From positions 7,626,508-7,690,507 of the forward strand of contig NC_059408.1 of assembly GCF_905220565.1 (NCBI RefSeq): DNA of 64,000 bases, written 5' to 3'. The position numbers and the translations under genes are program-made. Of this stretch, positions 51,240 to 63,773 are shown piece by piece. This stretch comes from Melitaea cinxia. Taxonomy: Eukaryota > Arthropoda > Insecta > Lepidoptera > Nymphalidae. Under the pieces are notes generated by a model. The model made no database searches. It was not told the origin of the DNA and worked only from the letters and a program-made list of their open reading frames with translations. The stretch's first letter is position 1. The number at the start of each line of letters is the position of its first letter.

Positions 51240-53155
51240 GTTGTTATTAGTTTTCGCTGTAGTTATTAATAATGTTTCCAGTGTTATTATATTAGTAATT
51301 GTTGTTATATTACTAATTAAAAACCTTACGATTTGTTAATTTTATCCCATATTTTTCGGTCTCATTGGTATCTTGTTATTAATATAATATGAAAATAGAT
51401 TAAATACAAATAAAAAGATTAGGCTTTGTCGAAGTGTAATATATTAGATAAGTTAAAGTATTGTTCGTGTCTCCATGTAGCGATAAATTCTAATAAAATA
51501 CTGAATCCCGCTTCCCACGCAAGCTATCGTAGGACTACTTAGTAGGGAACATACAAAGAAGAATTTATCCTTTCAAGAAAAAAAAGGAACTGGATGGATA
51601 TTGAATGTGTTAGTTTAAATAAAATAAATAATATAATAGTAGAGTAAAATCTAGGTATTACAATTGTAACAGATGTTTGTACACGGAATATTTAGGAAAA
51701 TTATATTATGTCTTAGGATAGTAGCTAAAACTATTATTTTCAGAAGCTGTATTTGCATGGCTGATAAGATAACGTTCTTTTTTTACATGCAAAATCTGGT
51801 CCGTGAAATTGAAAGAGGTTTTAATTACCGTAAAATCAGTAGGTTTCGTCTTGAAAGACCATCTAGATGTGGAATAATTACAAGTAATTGTAGTTAAATC
51901 GTTAAGAAGTCATTTCGTATATACATTTTTTTAGCTCTCTTCAAAAAAGGACTCTCGAAACTCGATTGTCATTTTATGGGTGTTAACTCATAACTTTTTA
52001 TATATTTTGTTGATTTTTTTTATTGAAATGCTGTTGTTTATCGTGTAGTACTATGTAAATTGGAGTGAGCTCTGACGAGTCATTTTTGAGTAATCCTTAT
52101 TGAAATTGAAATTCTATTTTAAACTGATCTTCTTTTGTTTGAGAACAAAGCACAATTATCATTCTAGTATCGACTGCAGTCTTCTTCCCTATGAATATAG
52201 AGGGTAAATCTATGATGAGTGAAAAACGCTTGTCTGATTATTTAAGCCTCGATTTTTAATAATTATAAGCTAACTGGTAACTGATACTACTACTCATTTA
52301 ATAAAAGTTGCTTGATATTTTAAATTCACGTCTCATGATCAATTTCAGAAGCATATTTTTAGGATCAATTCATGAATCTGACCTAAAAATTCGTCAGAAA
52401 GGATCCATTAGAGATATAATGTAGTGCTTGGTGCTAAATACTTTTTTTTGTTAGGTACAAAAAATTTTAAACTAATAACGTAAATTAAAAACTGTTAATG
52501 TTAAATAATGTATTTATTAGTATTGGTACGTTTGTACACTTAAATAATACACATATATAGATAGACGTGCCAATCTACCATATACACACTTTATTTGAAT
52601 ACTGATTTGGAAATCACAAAGCATTACCTACTAGTCCATTGTGTACATTACTACAACTATAGTACTAAGTTTCATATCTGCTTTACCCTGCTTCGATTTA
52701 TCGATGTTCTGTAAATGTTTTTGTAGTAACTGACAACTCTCCTGTGTATCAATGACATAATTATGTCAACGACATTGATAAGGATCCGAACATGACGCAA
52801 ACAGACGTATTGACATTTCTTGTCAGAATATCATGACTGTGTTTTGCTATAATTTCCATCTGAATAAACCGTAAATTTTTAAGGCTGATGGTGATATAAC
52901 ATATCAGGTAAACTAAACGAAATTTCAGTAAATCGAAAATTGCCCTTTGATTGGACTTAAGGCACTTCATTTTCAAAAGAGTTAATGTTAGACCGGCTAT
53001 TTTTAAGCGTATGATAAAATAAATCAAATTTTGTTGCTTTGAATTAAAATAATTTGTAACACTAACATTAGTGAATTTAGATTCTATTTCTATACAAGCA
53101 AGAGATTATTTTTATATTATTTTTTTTATATTCAAAATCAATTACGCCTAATTTA
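51240..53155. other. AT-rich stretch with faint repeat debris
   Basis: A possible degraded family D piece begins at about 51930 (ctcttcaaaaaaggactctc). Nothing else recognised. Confidence 0.35.
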
Positions 53156-53160
53156 TTTTA

Positions 53161-54115
53161 GGGCGGAGTTCACCGACTATCATTTAACCAATGTTTGAAT
53201 AATCAGCCGATGAATTCCTAAACATCGGTTATGCACCCGGTCAAGTATTCACTGTTCACCACGAAAATTTTAACCGTGGTTACTAAATCAGGCAATCACC
53301 ATACGCTCCAAGTGAATGAACCACTAATGAACGAATGCTATAAGTCTACTCATTAGGGAAGTCACATAGTTTTATTTAGTCGACACGAGTTTTGGTGCCA
53401 TCTATAGTTAGTAGCATAAAATAAAACGCTTTCAACTTGAGAAGTTCGAGAACGCATTGGAAACTGTTACGTTAGCATGTAGTTTTCAATTTGGATGGGT
53501 AATAACGCCACGGCGCTGTCATTGTGATTTTTTTATTATTATTTCTTTGCACGTGTTAACATTCTCTGTGTTGATTATTATTTTGTTCTGTTGTGAGTGT
53601 TTAATTTTTAAATTACAGTTTACTTGAAAAATGGTAGCTTTAAAAAAGAAAACAAACAATTTTTCAAGCGATGAGAAGCGTATTTTGACAAACGGAATCT
53701 AGTTTTAAATGATTTCTCATTGTATTCTTCGTAATACGACACGATAATACGATAATTACGACGCATTTGAAATACTCTAGGTCGCCTTGTTTTGGTCTCT
53801 ATATTTTCTAGATTTTCAAGAAGGCCTAAAGTCTTGATAGTTATCAATTAATACATTGAAATTGAACAGTGACTGCGTGTTTATCTCTTATCAAAAACTT
53901 TCAACTAATAACGTAATGATGCAACTGTTGTAAAGTCACAGCAGAATCTGTTGAGCAGATGTCCGAATATGGCATTGATGGACGGTTAAACAATGCTGTA
54001 GAGTTCGGTTATAGTAATCGGCTGTTTAAGGGCTGTAAGCACTGGTTAACGTATGGTGAACATTAAAAATGATTTAATCTGTTATTTAACTGATAAAAGT
54101 CGGTGAACTCCGTCC
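53161..54115. mobile_element. PIF/Harbinger-type element, internally deleted
   Basis: A 955-bp unit flanked by TTA on both sides (53158-53160 and 54116-54118), the 3-bp target duplication of PIF/Harbinger elements. The terminal inverted repeats are 17 bp with one mismatch: gggcggagttcaccgac at the left and, inverted, ggacggagttcaccgac at the right. Inside, a minus-strand frame (53847-53620) keeps a transposase-like N-terminal fragment. The catalytic DDE region is absent, so it would need an outside transposase. Confidence 0.85.
53620..53847 (-). pseudogene. Harbinger-like transposase N-terminal fragment
   Basis: A 75-codon frame includes KTRRPRVFQMRRNYRIIVSY and YNEKSFKTRFRLSKYASHRL. The (R)RPR.F..R.N then F..RFRLSK..(V/A).RL layout is that of the N-terminus of PIF/Harbinger transposases (HARBI1-like). 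It ends after a short hydrophobic tail without the DDE nuclease core. Placed inside matching TIRs and TTA duplications, it supports the family call. Whether a small protein is made is unknown. Confidence 0.65.
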
Positions 54116-54119
54116 TTAG

Positions 54120-57100
54120 AAATATACGCATACTGAAATCACATCAATTTATTTATTACAGAAATAAAACGAAATTAGCTTAAATTTGAATTGTATGTAA
54201 TTGTATATGATTCCTTACAAATATAAATTTAGGTGGCTATGTCGCTTCTGGTTTATGCAGATAGGAAAAACTGAACCCTGAGTTCATTACAAAATGTTCG
54301 CTCCTTCCATTACGTTACACAAAATTGTATTGAATCGCGTTCCGTACTATGTATGATAAAGTAAATAGTGACTGGTATGAAAATAACATCTTAAATTGCC
54401 AACAAAAAACAAATTTTTGGCCTATGTTTTTATGCGCCTTTTAATAAATGCACTAAATGTAATCTCAGCTTTTAACTAAAAAAATAAATAAAATAAAATA
54501 GGAATAATTAAACAATTGTTTGGGGACAAGGATAACAATTAAAGGAAGCAATGGCCATAAAATACCATTCAACTAGTTTTAGTACTAATTAAAATTAACG
54601 AGATTCGCAGAATCGTTTCGCTAAATTTAATAAAATTAATTAAAACTTTTGTATAGAAGCACAAAACTCGATAAACGTTTTAGAATTGACAAGTTTAGAA
54701 TTAGAGGTAAAGTAACGAAAATGGTCATTATTTTATGGAAACTTATAAATGTTTTTACACTTTTTAGTAATTACCTAAATTTTTATTAATTAAGGTACTC
54801 AATTATGAGGTTCTAACTGAGATACCTACTTTAGCTTCCCTTTTTGCTGTCCCTTTGCCTTTTAAGAAATAATATAAGTAAACAAAGCGTGTTATTTTTT
54901 TGACATTTTCCGTTTGATCTTGTTAGCTTAAGTTAAGCATTTACATGAACTATTAGTTGCCCAGTGCTCGAAATTCGACCATAATTAAAAATTTAAATTA
55001 AAATAAACCCCAAAATAATAAAATATTATGAAAATAAGGAACCTTTTTTTAAATTTCGATTTGACAACAGACTTTGACAATCAACAAAATACTATGTACC
55101 TATAATAAGCGTGTGGCTGTCAAATACAAGGTAGTGTGTGTGTGTGTGTTTTTTTTTTATTGATTTAATATATTTTTATGCATAATTAAAAAAAAATATT
55201 TATATAGTATAAACTATAGGTGTACGAAACTTCATACTCCTCTGTCCGCGCAATTTTCGTAAAAAGAGCTACAAAGTTTTTGCTTCACGTATTAATATAT
55301 AGATTTTCAGAACTTAAAAGCAAGATTTCTATTCAACCGACCTCGTGACTATTTACTTGGTATAACCGTATGCGATCATTCTTTTTTGATCTAGAGATGG
55401 TTCTTGTCATGTAGTCCCATTTAGATTAACTGTACTTTTTGCACCCTAATAATAGGTATGTAATTAATTGATTATTTTTTTTTTCGATTCTACTTTGATT
55501 GCCGCCATTTCTACCTTGCTTTTCAAAGAGTAGTAAAAACTGTCGTTATTATCTTAAAAACTAAATAACGATTATAATTCTCGCTCACTTCGCAATAGAG
55601 CAGTGGCAAATTAAGCTCCAACATATTAATAGGCTATTTCAATTCCAGTTATTTCTCCATATATTATAGTCATCACAATAAATCACTATAACGACTTTTG
55701 TTTTATTTTTAGGAATAATGATAGGTTTTTTTATTTTTTTTAAATTTAAAAACCATAAAAATATTCTAGACTTCTAAACGCGTGTAAATATGACTCTTGA
55801 AGCTTGTGTTCGGATCTCTTTTGATTAAAGTTTTTTTGTGAAGTTTGTTCTTTCTTCTATTATGTTTAGCGTTATCTTATTTTGTAAATAATATCAAAAC
55901 GAGTCTTACTATGTGCTATAAAAAAAATACTTGGTGTTAAGGAAGTGATAAAATAATGAACTCCGTTTAATGCTATGGGTGCAGTTTCTTTAATCAGCAA
56001 AATATATCTTAGCAACGAAGTAAATTCTAACATAATTTTATTAATAGATAAACTAGGAAAAGTTGAACGGATGTCGGAACAAATACCTAATTACTAAGAC
56101 GCGGAACGCCATTACCGGAGCACGGTGAAAACTTCTTTGATAAGAAAAAATCCGTTATTTGTTGTAACAAGAAGTTCTTTTACTTATTATTTTTCAAGGA
56201 TTTTTTTAAGGCTCTGAATTTTATAGTACCCCGTCGTTTTTTTAGAACCTAAATCTTTAGCTTATTGATCTTCGGAGCCTATAAATAAAAAAATAAAAAA
56301 AAATAATAAACTTATCAACAAATCTTAGAGTTTAAAAATCGCACAATATTCGTACACGAACTTTTGTATAAATAAATAAAAAAAAAAAATTGTATCACTT
56401 CTTCTGTATTTGAGTTAATAAAGCAAGCACTTATGATGCTTATAAATCTGACGCACCACGTAATGCCGATGTGAAATTATTCATAATTTTCATACCAAAT
56501 ACTGTTGACAGTAACTGATCACCTCGTCTTTATACGGGAACGGCAAGTAATCTGTTTTATTACGAAAGTGTAAAGGAATAAAATATTAAAACATTATGTC
56601 TATTGTTTCCTTAATTGAATGTCTACCTTGTTCAAGGGTCTTGGGGAAGAATTTTTAGTGTTTACAGGGCGAATATTTAATATAACATCTTTTAAATGAA
56701 AGAAGAATACATTAAACTGGACTTCACCTTCATCAATATCAACTGAGCACACATTTTCACTGTTAGCCTCAATCCTTAGAGAAAATGAATTTCGAAATAA
56801 AAAGAATTAAGTGTTCTAGCCGCATAGTGTGAACTCGATACATTTAAATTCATTCATTAGTTTCAGCGACATGTGCAACCAAGATATACATAATTAGTTA
56901 TGCTAATACAAACAATTATTATATACTCTTGACTACAGTATTAATTACCAAATGCTCTAACATAAATACTTAAATCATCATTGTTATACAGAGTTAGAGC
57001 TGTAACAGTTTCTTTATACCTAAGTAAGTATAAATTTAAAACCATAACAATTATTAGGTACATAATATAAATTAATTTCAAATATTAAAAAAAAAACAAT

Positions 57101-57950
57101 GTTAAGAAGTTATAAACTACTTTGAGTATTTTTCTCTAATGTATAGTAGATAAATAAAAACAGTGAAAATAATTTACGATCAAAAGAAAATCCCGCTAAG
57201 AGATATAAAAGCTTAATAACGATCAAATGTATTGAAATAGCAATTTACTTACCCGCGTTAAAGTTTTCTTTACGTATTTTGTAGAGAACTATATCGAATT
57301 TTGTTCGGTTTTATAAATTCAAAATTACACGCGCTCGTGTAACGTTAATAATAATTAATATTCATGATAAGCTTTAAACCAGCTCAAAAAGAAAAGAAAT
57401 TCCGAAAAAGAAAGTATCTGAAATAAATGATTTTTTTTTTCAACTGTTGTTGAGAGATGAATTCTAAGGAGACTGTAATTTACTAATTACTTAATTAAAG
57501 TTTTTAGAAATCATGATCAAAAAGGTTTTAATTTTTAAAATAAAAATTATAAAAAAGTATGCGACTTTAACAATGTCTATCTAATATCCGCAGCTAAACT
57601 TATAATATTGGGACCATTTGGAAATATGTTATTATTTATTATGATAATAAAATAAATCGAAAGGTTAGATTATATTTTATAAGCATATCAAGGTTGATTG
57701 TGTGGTACATTCAACTTACTACACGTCGAAGAAAAATCGAAGTTTATAAAAGCGCCAAACATAATTTGTTAGGTTAAAAGAAATCCTCGAGCGAGGGGTT
57801 TCCGTTGAGCTCATAACGATTAAATATGAGTAAAATTGATGTATAGAACGTTTTCAATTTTTTTTTATTAGAATGAATCTATCTGCCTTTGTTGATTTTG
57901 TTTTAAACGAGATAAGGGCTATTGGTAAAAGTGCATCTTTACTTTCAAAA
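54120..57950. other. Long AT-rich stretch, nothing recognised
   Basis: Only simple repeats stand out: (GT)n followed by a T-run at about 55132-55160. No open frame, RNA gene or repeat family supported across 3.8 kb. Confidence 0.4.
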
Positions 57951-57955
57951 TGTTT

Positions 57956-58045
57956 ACACACACACACACACACACACATATATATGTCTTCTACGTGGTG
58001 AAACAGACCTATGTCCAGCATTGCGATGTTACAGACTGAATCGTA
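57956..58045 (+). mobile_element. Family B SINE tail with CA microsatellite
   Basis: A (CA)n run at 57957-57978 is followed by tctacgtggtgaaacagacc tatgtccagcattgcgatgt tacagactgaatcg, a diverged family B tail. Confidence 0.5.
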
Positions 58046-58441
58046 TTACCCTATGGGTTGAAAGTTTTTTTATTGTCGAACTTTTTTTTATATTTCGAAC
58101 AAACTTATGTTCATTTATACCTATGTACTACCGTACCTATGTCACACATTAACCAATATTTTGACTAATACGTTTATTTCATTAAGCTATTGTGTCTATA
58201 ATTAGTGTAGTTTAATTGTTTAAATAATAAGAATATTAATTTGTTGAGATACGATCTCTTATCTTGCTTGTAAAACATTAAAGTTTTACTTTTATAATAT
58301 TTTAAATAGATCGAAGAAAACGAGTAAAGAAATAATAATCACAACCTATTATTACAATTCTATCAAGCGTTTGACGTTTCATTGTTGTGTACTTGTGTTA
58401 TTATTTGAAATGAAAAGAAATACATATCGTAAATTTAGTAA

Positions 58442-58730
58442 TCTATAATATAAAAATGAGTCGCTAAATGTGTTGCTAAGCGCAAAACTCGAGAACGGTT
58501 GGACCGATTTCGCTAATTCTTTTTTTAAAATATTCCTTGAAGTACGAGGATGGTTCTTACGGAGATTAAAATTCAAAAAAAAAAATTATATTTCCTGAAA
58601 ATGTCTAAAAACAACACTTTTCTATACTCCCATACAAAAGATTTGTGATAATACTTAAAAGTCAATTTGAACTTTAATACCATACGATAAAGTTTGTGTT
58701 AGGCGATACGAAGTTCGTCGGGTCAGCTAG
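58442..58730 (+). mobile_element. Small non-autonomous Helitron
   Basis: Starts A|TC at 58442 (tctataatataaaaatgagt) and ends gtcagCTAG|T at 58727-58730. A hairpin acgaagttcgt lies about 10 nt before the end. It has the same size class and 3' end as the copy at 1850-2164, but different internal sequence. Confidence 0.75.
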
Positions 58731-59200
58731 TGTAATATATTAATGTAGTTAAACATACAATTTTAATATCGATACCTACATCAATAAAGGAGCCGAGTTT
58801 GATTCGTACACGTGTCACTAGCAAAATATTGACAAAAGAAAAAGTTGAACATTTCTAGGTTGTCGCAAGTGACTACTGTTTAAATGTTTTACATTTTTTT
58901 TTAAATTTATTATTATTTTCATTTAAATTTTATTATTTCATTTATTAAAAATGAAAATTAGTTAGCTATATTAGTTGTTAGCTATATATTTGTTATATTA
59001 TTGCTATATTATTGTTAGCTTATTTATTTATCTATCGCTTACTTTAAAAAGTGTAGTGATTGTTATGTATGGATGCATTTTTAAACGGTTTTATTTAGCT
59101 CACCCCGTTTGTTTTTTTATTTTTTCTTTATTTATTCTTGGGTCAAATTTAGTAATTCAAATTTCACCCTCTTCATGTCAACCGATTAATCTGAAATTTT
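58731..59200. other. AT-rich stretch
   Basis: The frame at 58975-59223 is hydrophobic and AT-driven; no similarity recognised. Confidence 0.35.
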
Positions 59201-59260
59201 GTATACACTTTGGATTTTGGTGACAATACAATTATGTTTATTCATTATCATTATAAATTC

Positions 59261-59870
59261 AAGATGGCCGCCGCTACAAAATGGCGGATAATTTATGTTT
59301 TATTAATCCCATCAATATGGGTACCAAATGAAAGGGCTCAACAAGCAGAATACAATATACTGTAAAAAACTGAAATCCAAGATGGCGGCCGCTACAAAAT
59401 GGCGGATAACGTAGGTTTTATCGATTCCATCAATATGGGTATCAAATGAAAGGGCTCAACAAGCAGAATACAATATACTATAAAAAATTGAAATACAAGA
59501 TGGCGGCCACTACAAAATGGCGGATAAGGTAGGTTTTATCGATCCCATCAATATGGGTATCAAATGAAAGTGCTCAACCAGTATAATCAATGTACTATAT
59601 AAAATTAAAATCCAAGATGGCGGCCTCTACAAAATGGCGGATAACTTAGGTTTTATCAATCCCATCAACATTTGTATCAAATGAAAGGTCTCAACAAGTA
59701 GAATACAATTTACTATGCAAAATTGAAATCTAAGCTGGCCGCCGCTACCAAATGTCTGATAACAATTTTTTATCAATCCCACCAATATGGGTATCAAATA
59801 AAAGGGCTTGACAAGAAGAATACAGTGCACTATACAACCTCAATATTTAAGATGGGCCTTGCAATAATGA
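59261..59870. repeat. 118-bp minisatellite, five units plus partial
   Basis: Units begin at aagatgg(c) 59261, 59379, 59497, 59614 and 59732 (the last reads aagctgg), with a partial unit at 59849. Each holds aagatggcggcc..ctacaaaatggcgga, a catcaatatgggtatcaaat segment and agggctcaacaagcagaata. Copies grow more diverged to the right. Confidence 0.95.
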
Positions 59871-59922
59871 AGCACTAAATGAATTAAACAGAATGCGAAA
59901 TAAAAACTAAAAACTAGAAAAT

Positions 59923-60680
59923 AAAAATAGGTAAAAAAACTTTTTAAGTTAAACGGTTTTATGTTAAACATACATTGCAATGTTTAAGATAAATGTACTA
60001 AAAACCAAAAAATAATAAAATAGATACAGTCGTGGGAATTATAAACATATGCATAGACTAGACTAAAATAAAACCGTGGGGCACGTCAATTGTCTACAAA
60101 TTATCGACTTAATGTGCGATAGAAGAATCGTTTAATTCGTCGTTAAAATAGGCAGTTGGCCCGCAGACGGTGAGGAAATTACTTACTATTTTCTTGCTCA
60201 TGGAAATTCCAATAGTTATACACTCCATGTAAATAAAAGAGATGTTTCAACTAGTTTATCGTTGGACATTCACACTGCTGGCTGGCGAGGAATCGTTTCA
60301 CTGCTCGTAGTTTGTCTTTAATCGACAAAACATATGATAAAAGTACTACTCGCTCACCACTATGAAACCCTAAAACTCGCTTATAATCGAGCTTGCTAGC
60401 TTGTTTCCACATTCTAGCCCTACTTATCACACGTCCATCGTTGTCGGTTGAACAACTGCCTAATTATAGTGTAACATTACAAAACAAACATTTTAATCAA
60501 CGATTGTAGACAATTGACGTGCCCCACGGTTTTATTTTAGTCTAGTCTATGCATATGTTTATAATTCCCACGACTGTATCTATTTTATTATTTTTTGGTT
60601 TTTAGTACATTTATCTTAAACATTGCAATGTATGTTTAACATAAAACCGTTTAACTTAAAAAGTTTTTTTACCTATTTTT
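59923..60680. mobile_element. Foldback element with perfect 177-bp arms
   Basis: The left arm 59923-60099 and right arm 60504-60680 appear to be exact reverse complements over 177 bp. The 404-bp spacer has no open frame. No clear flanking duplication. It begins about 50 bp after the minisatellite. Either a recent foldback insertion, or arms kept identical by gene conversion. Confidence 0.92.
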
Positions 60681-60684
60681 TTAC

Positions 60685-61900
60685 GTATGAGATTGAAACG
60701 TTTGTTTCATTCGATTGTTCTATCAATAATTAACCTAGTAAAATAACAAAAAAATGTGAATATTGGGATTTATATGGATTGACTTGTCAATAAACAATAT
60801 TAATTATAATTTGTTAAGTATTAAGATTAATTTCGTCAATAAACAATATTAATAATAATTTGTTAAGATTTAATTTTTTATATGGTAATAAAACGCTACG
60901 TGTACAACCCTGAGATGTATACGTGTTGTGGAACGTGTCGTAGCCATCGTATTCAGCGATTACATTTTATTTTGTAAATAATAACTACTTATTATTTAAT
61001 TTTATTATTTTTATTAAAGCATTAGGGCAAGTAAGTTGTATACTTACGTTCTAATATCAATTCTGATATACCAGTTAAATAGAAGGACGCCATTTGAATA
61101 GCACGTTGTATGTATACATATTATATGTCATCCCTTTTAATTCTTTTGGCAGCTAGATATTACTTTTGTGTATAATATTAGCCTTATTTTTAAAATAATG
61201 TTATTAAAATAAAAGAAAAGGCTAACAGAAATAATTAATTAAAGAATTATATAAAATACAATCGACAACAGATTTGATACAACTTTATTTGCTTATCATA
61301 TATGGAAAACTCTGTATATGTTATAAATATAAATATTTCGATATATGTAGGTAACAACGTAAATATTATTTAGACACAGGCATTGTATCGACTGGATGTC
61401 ACACGCAGTTTGGTTAAATATTCGCGTCACTGGAATATGCTTTGTTGTATGAACGAATGATAACATAGTATAGGATTTTGTATATCTAAGTAATAAATTG
61501 ATATAATAACTAAGTAAAAATAAAAAAAGTCACATAAATTTATATCTAAAATGATGAAGTAAATAGCAGCAAGTAACTCATTTGTATTTCAATATATTGT
61601 CTGAAGATAATTTTTTCAATTAGGTATGTACTAAATGATATTATTTTCATCATGTTATTGACTTCCTATAGACGAACCCAACAAAGTTTTCTTAACCCGT
61701 TTTTTATATTAAGCTCCCTTTAATTTATAACGTTTATATACAAATTCTATAAACAGAAATGAATCGTGGTAATGTATGTACGCGTATTTCTTTTAAATCA
61801 CTGCAACTGCCACTACCCGAGTAGAAAAAAAGTCAGGCTAAACCAGATCATGTATCTGGATCATGTACCAGATCAGGATAGAATAAGGCATGCTTTTTTT
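60685..61900. other. AT-rich stretch
   Basis: A 21-bp motif (caataaacaatattaat) recurs at about 60788 and 60837. Nothing else recognised. Confidence 0.4.
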
Positions 61901-62050
61901 TGTTCCAGCAAGCTCTATCAGGACCAGGTCCGGTCCAGACAAGGATAGCCTGATGTAAAATGTAACCAAGTATGGTAAGGCATACTTAATCAGGACCAGG
62001 TCCGGTTCAGACAAGGATAGCCTGATGTAAAATATAACCAAGTAAAATTA
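61900..62050. repeat. 72-bp tandem repeat
   Basis: ggaccaggtccgg recurs at 61921 and 61993, followed each time by caaggatagcctgatgtaaa and aaccaagta. Two units plus partial flanks; gatcaggatag at 61871 suggests an older third unit. Confidence 0.85.
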
Positions 62051-62179
62051 CATATATTTTTTGTGTTCATTATTGTCAGGACGAGATTGGTATGAATAAA
62101 ATCAATATATACCCATTAAAAACGTTATTGTGGGAAGTGGAATAATGTTTTATGCCGGGATAATTGGCGCGAAATTGGT

Positions 62180-62230
62180 GAGCCTTATGTCCAGCAGTGG
62201 ACTGCAATAGGCTGAACTGACTGACTGACC
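62180..62230 (+). mobile_element. Family A SINE tail fragment
   Basis: ccttatgtccagcagtggac tgcaataggctgaactgactg: the 3' end of family A only. Confidence 0.6.
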
Positions 62231-62520
62231 GATGTTTTTTTACAGTTCTAAAGATCAATGACAGTTAATTTATCTATTATTTGTTCATGCATATTAAAAA
62301 TGTGAAATAAGGTTTTCAATAAATAAATAACAGGCAGATAGCAAATGTATGAATAAAGAAAGTCATATAAATAGGATTTAATGGGGTTCACTAAGCCTTG
62401 GAATAGTTCTGTTAGCTAGTTACATAGTTGATAAAGATGTGTGGACTTAGTGACGCTGTATTTCATGCAACATGTTTCTAATTTTGTACTAAAACACAGT
62501 TTATATATTATTTTCAAAAG

Positions 62521-62695
62521 AGTAACTGCGGAGTTTCTTGCCGATTCTTCTCTGCAGAATCTACATTGCGAATCGGTGGTGGCTTCACTTTTACAAAAAT
62601 AATAATTTGTTTTTAAAGTTTTAATTTGTAAAATGACGATTCGAAAGTGCTCTTGGAGCCTATTTGAATACAGCTATTTTTGATTTTGATATATA
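62521..62695 (+). mobile_element. LINE 3' terminal fragment
   Basis: Close match to 37990-38160, including ttgccgattcttctctgcag aatctacatt and gacgattcgaaagtgctctt, ending tttttgattttgata. An independent 5'-truncated insertion of the same LINE family. Confidence 0.7.
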
Positions 62696-62699
62696 CAGT

Positions 62700-63360
62700 C
62701 TATATATTGCTAAAAATTCATTTTATTTCTGGTAGCATTGGGAAACATCGTGTTAGGAAACCTATATGCTTTGTAAGCAATCTTGATATAAATATATTTC
62801 GGTAAATCTATCAATGCACAGTAGCGCGGATCAGTCGTTTGGGAGGAGTTTAATCATCTGCGTAGCTTTTTTCTTATTGTTGTTATTAGAAATCGAGAAT
62901 TTTTTCTCAGCAGTTTGTTATCTACAGTTTATTGTAGTGAAATATAGTTACGCATTTCCTTAACAATATTTCCAAATTTCTCAGATGATTTCTCAATTAA
63001 ATGTTAACTCATACTGTAATTGATGAATTCGAACAAATACGACAAACCAAGGTCTTTGTAAATATTTTGGAACGTGTCTGTTGTGTTAACGCAACTGGGT
63101 CTATTTGTACGTTCGTAACGAAAATAAATGACAAACGTGCGTAAATTAGATAGTTTTGTACAGTGTATTTATTTAGATAAATGTTAGGTTGGTTCTAATT
63201 GGGTACGTTTTAATTTAAGATTGTGATATTAATTATAATGTAACTTGTTTAGAATACAATAATTATCTTAAAACAAGATTTAAATTTATGAATTAATTGA
63301 CAGTTACAGAGACTGCTGATTGAAGAGAAAACTTAGAATTCTTAGTATTAAAATTTGAAA
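62700..63360. other. AT-rich stretch, nothing recognised
   Basis: No supported feature. Confidence 0.4.
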
Positions 63361-63363
63361 TTC

Positions 63364-63540
63364 CATAATGTTTGTTTTTTTTTTTTTTAATTTTGCACAA
63401 CACATCAGCTGCTTAGCTAGAGAGCTAGATATTACTGCTACAAGCATGTCGGTAACGCGAACGCACGAGATTTCACCCATCCAAATAACGTCTAACGCAC
63501 AACAGACGGCCGCTGCGCGTGCCATTCTTGAGTGTCAGTG
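63364..63540 (-). mobile_element. Possible A-tailed retro-insert
   Basis: On the minus strand a GC-richer segment (atggcacgcgcagcggccgt ... gcgttcgcgttaccgacatg) ends in a long A-run (63388-63367), the polarity of a reverse-transcribed insert. A 58-residue frame over it looks incidental. No duplication or second copy found. Confidence 0.35.
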
Positions 63541-63743
63541 AAAATTACTACTAAAAATACCTTTACAAACTTTGTTATTAAAACTTATTTACTTATATAT
63601 TTTTAATAAGTTCCTAACCGGATTTAAGAATAAATATAGATATAGACAACTACAAAAGTAGTCCAAAAATAAAGTTGCTTGCGCCTTTGAAGATTAAAGG
63701 CGCTTTTATACAAAATGGCAAGCTTTCTTTCAAGTGCTTTTCA

Positions 63744-63773
63744 AGTGCTGTGTGGCTACGGCACTAAAGAATA
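63744..63773 (+). mobile_element. Family A SINE head fragment
   Basis: agtgctgtgtggctacggca ctaaagaata is the exact head of family A; sequence diverges straight after. Only about 30 bp remain. Confidence 0.6.

Noticed and set aside
59261..59870. CRISPR or coding repeat array
   Set aside because: Whole 118-bp units repeat without spacers and without an open frame; it is a minisatellite.
63304..63525. 73-codon minus frame starting MARAAAVCC
   Set aside because: It runs through a long A-run read as Lys, and looks like part of an A-tailed retro-insert.
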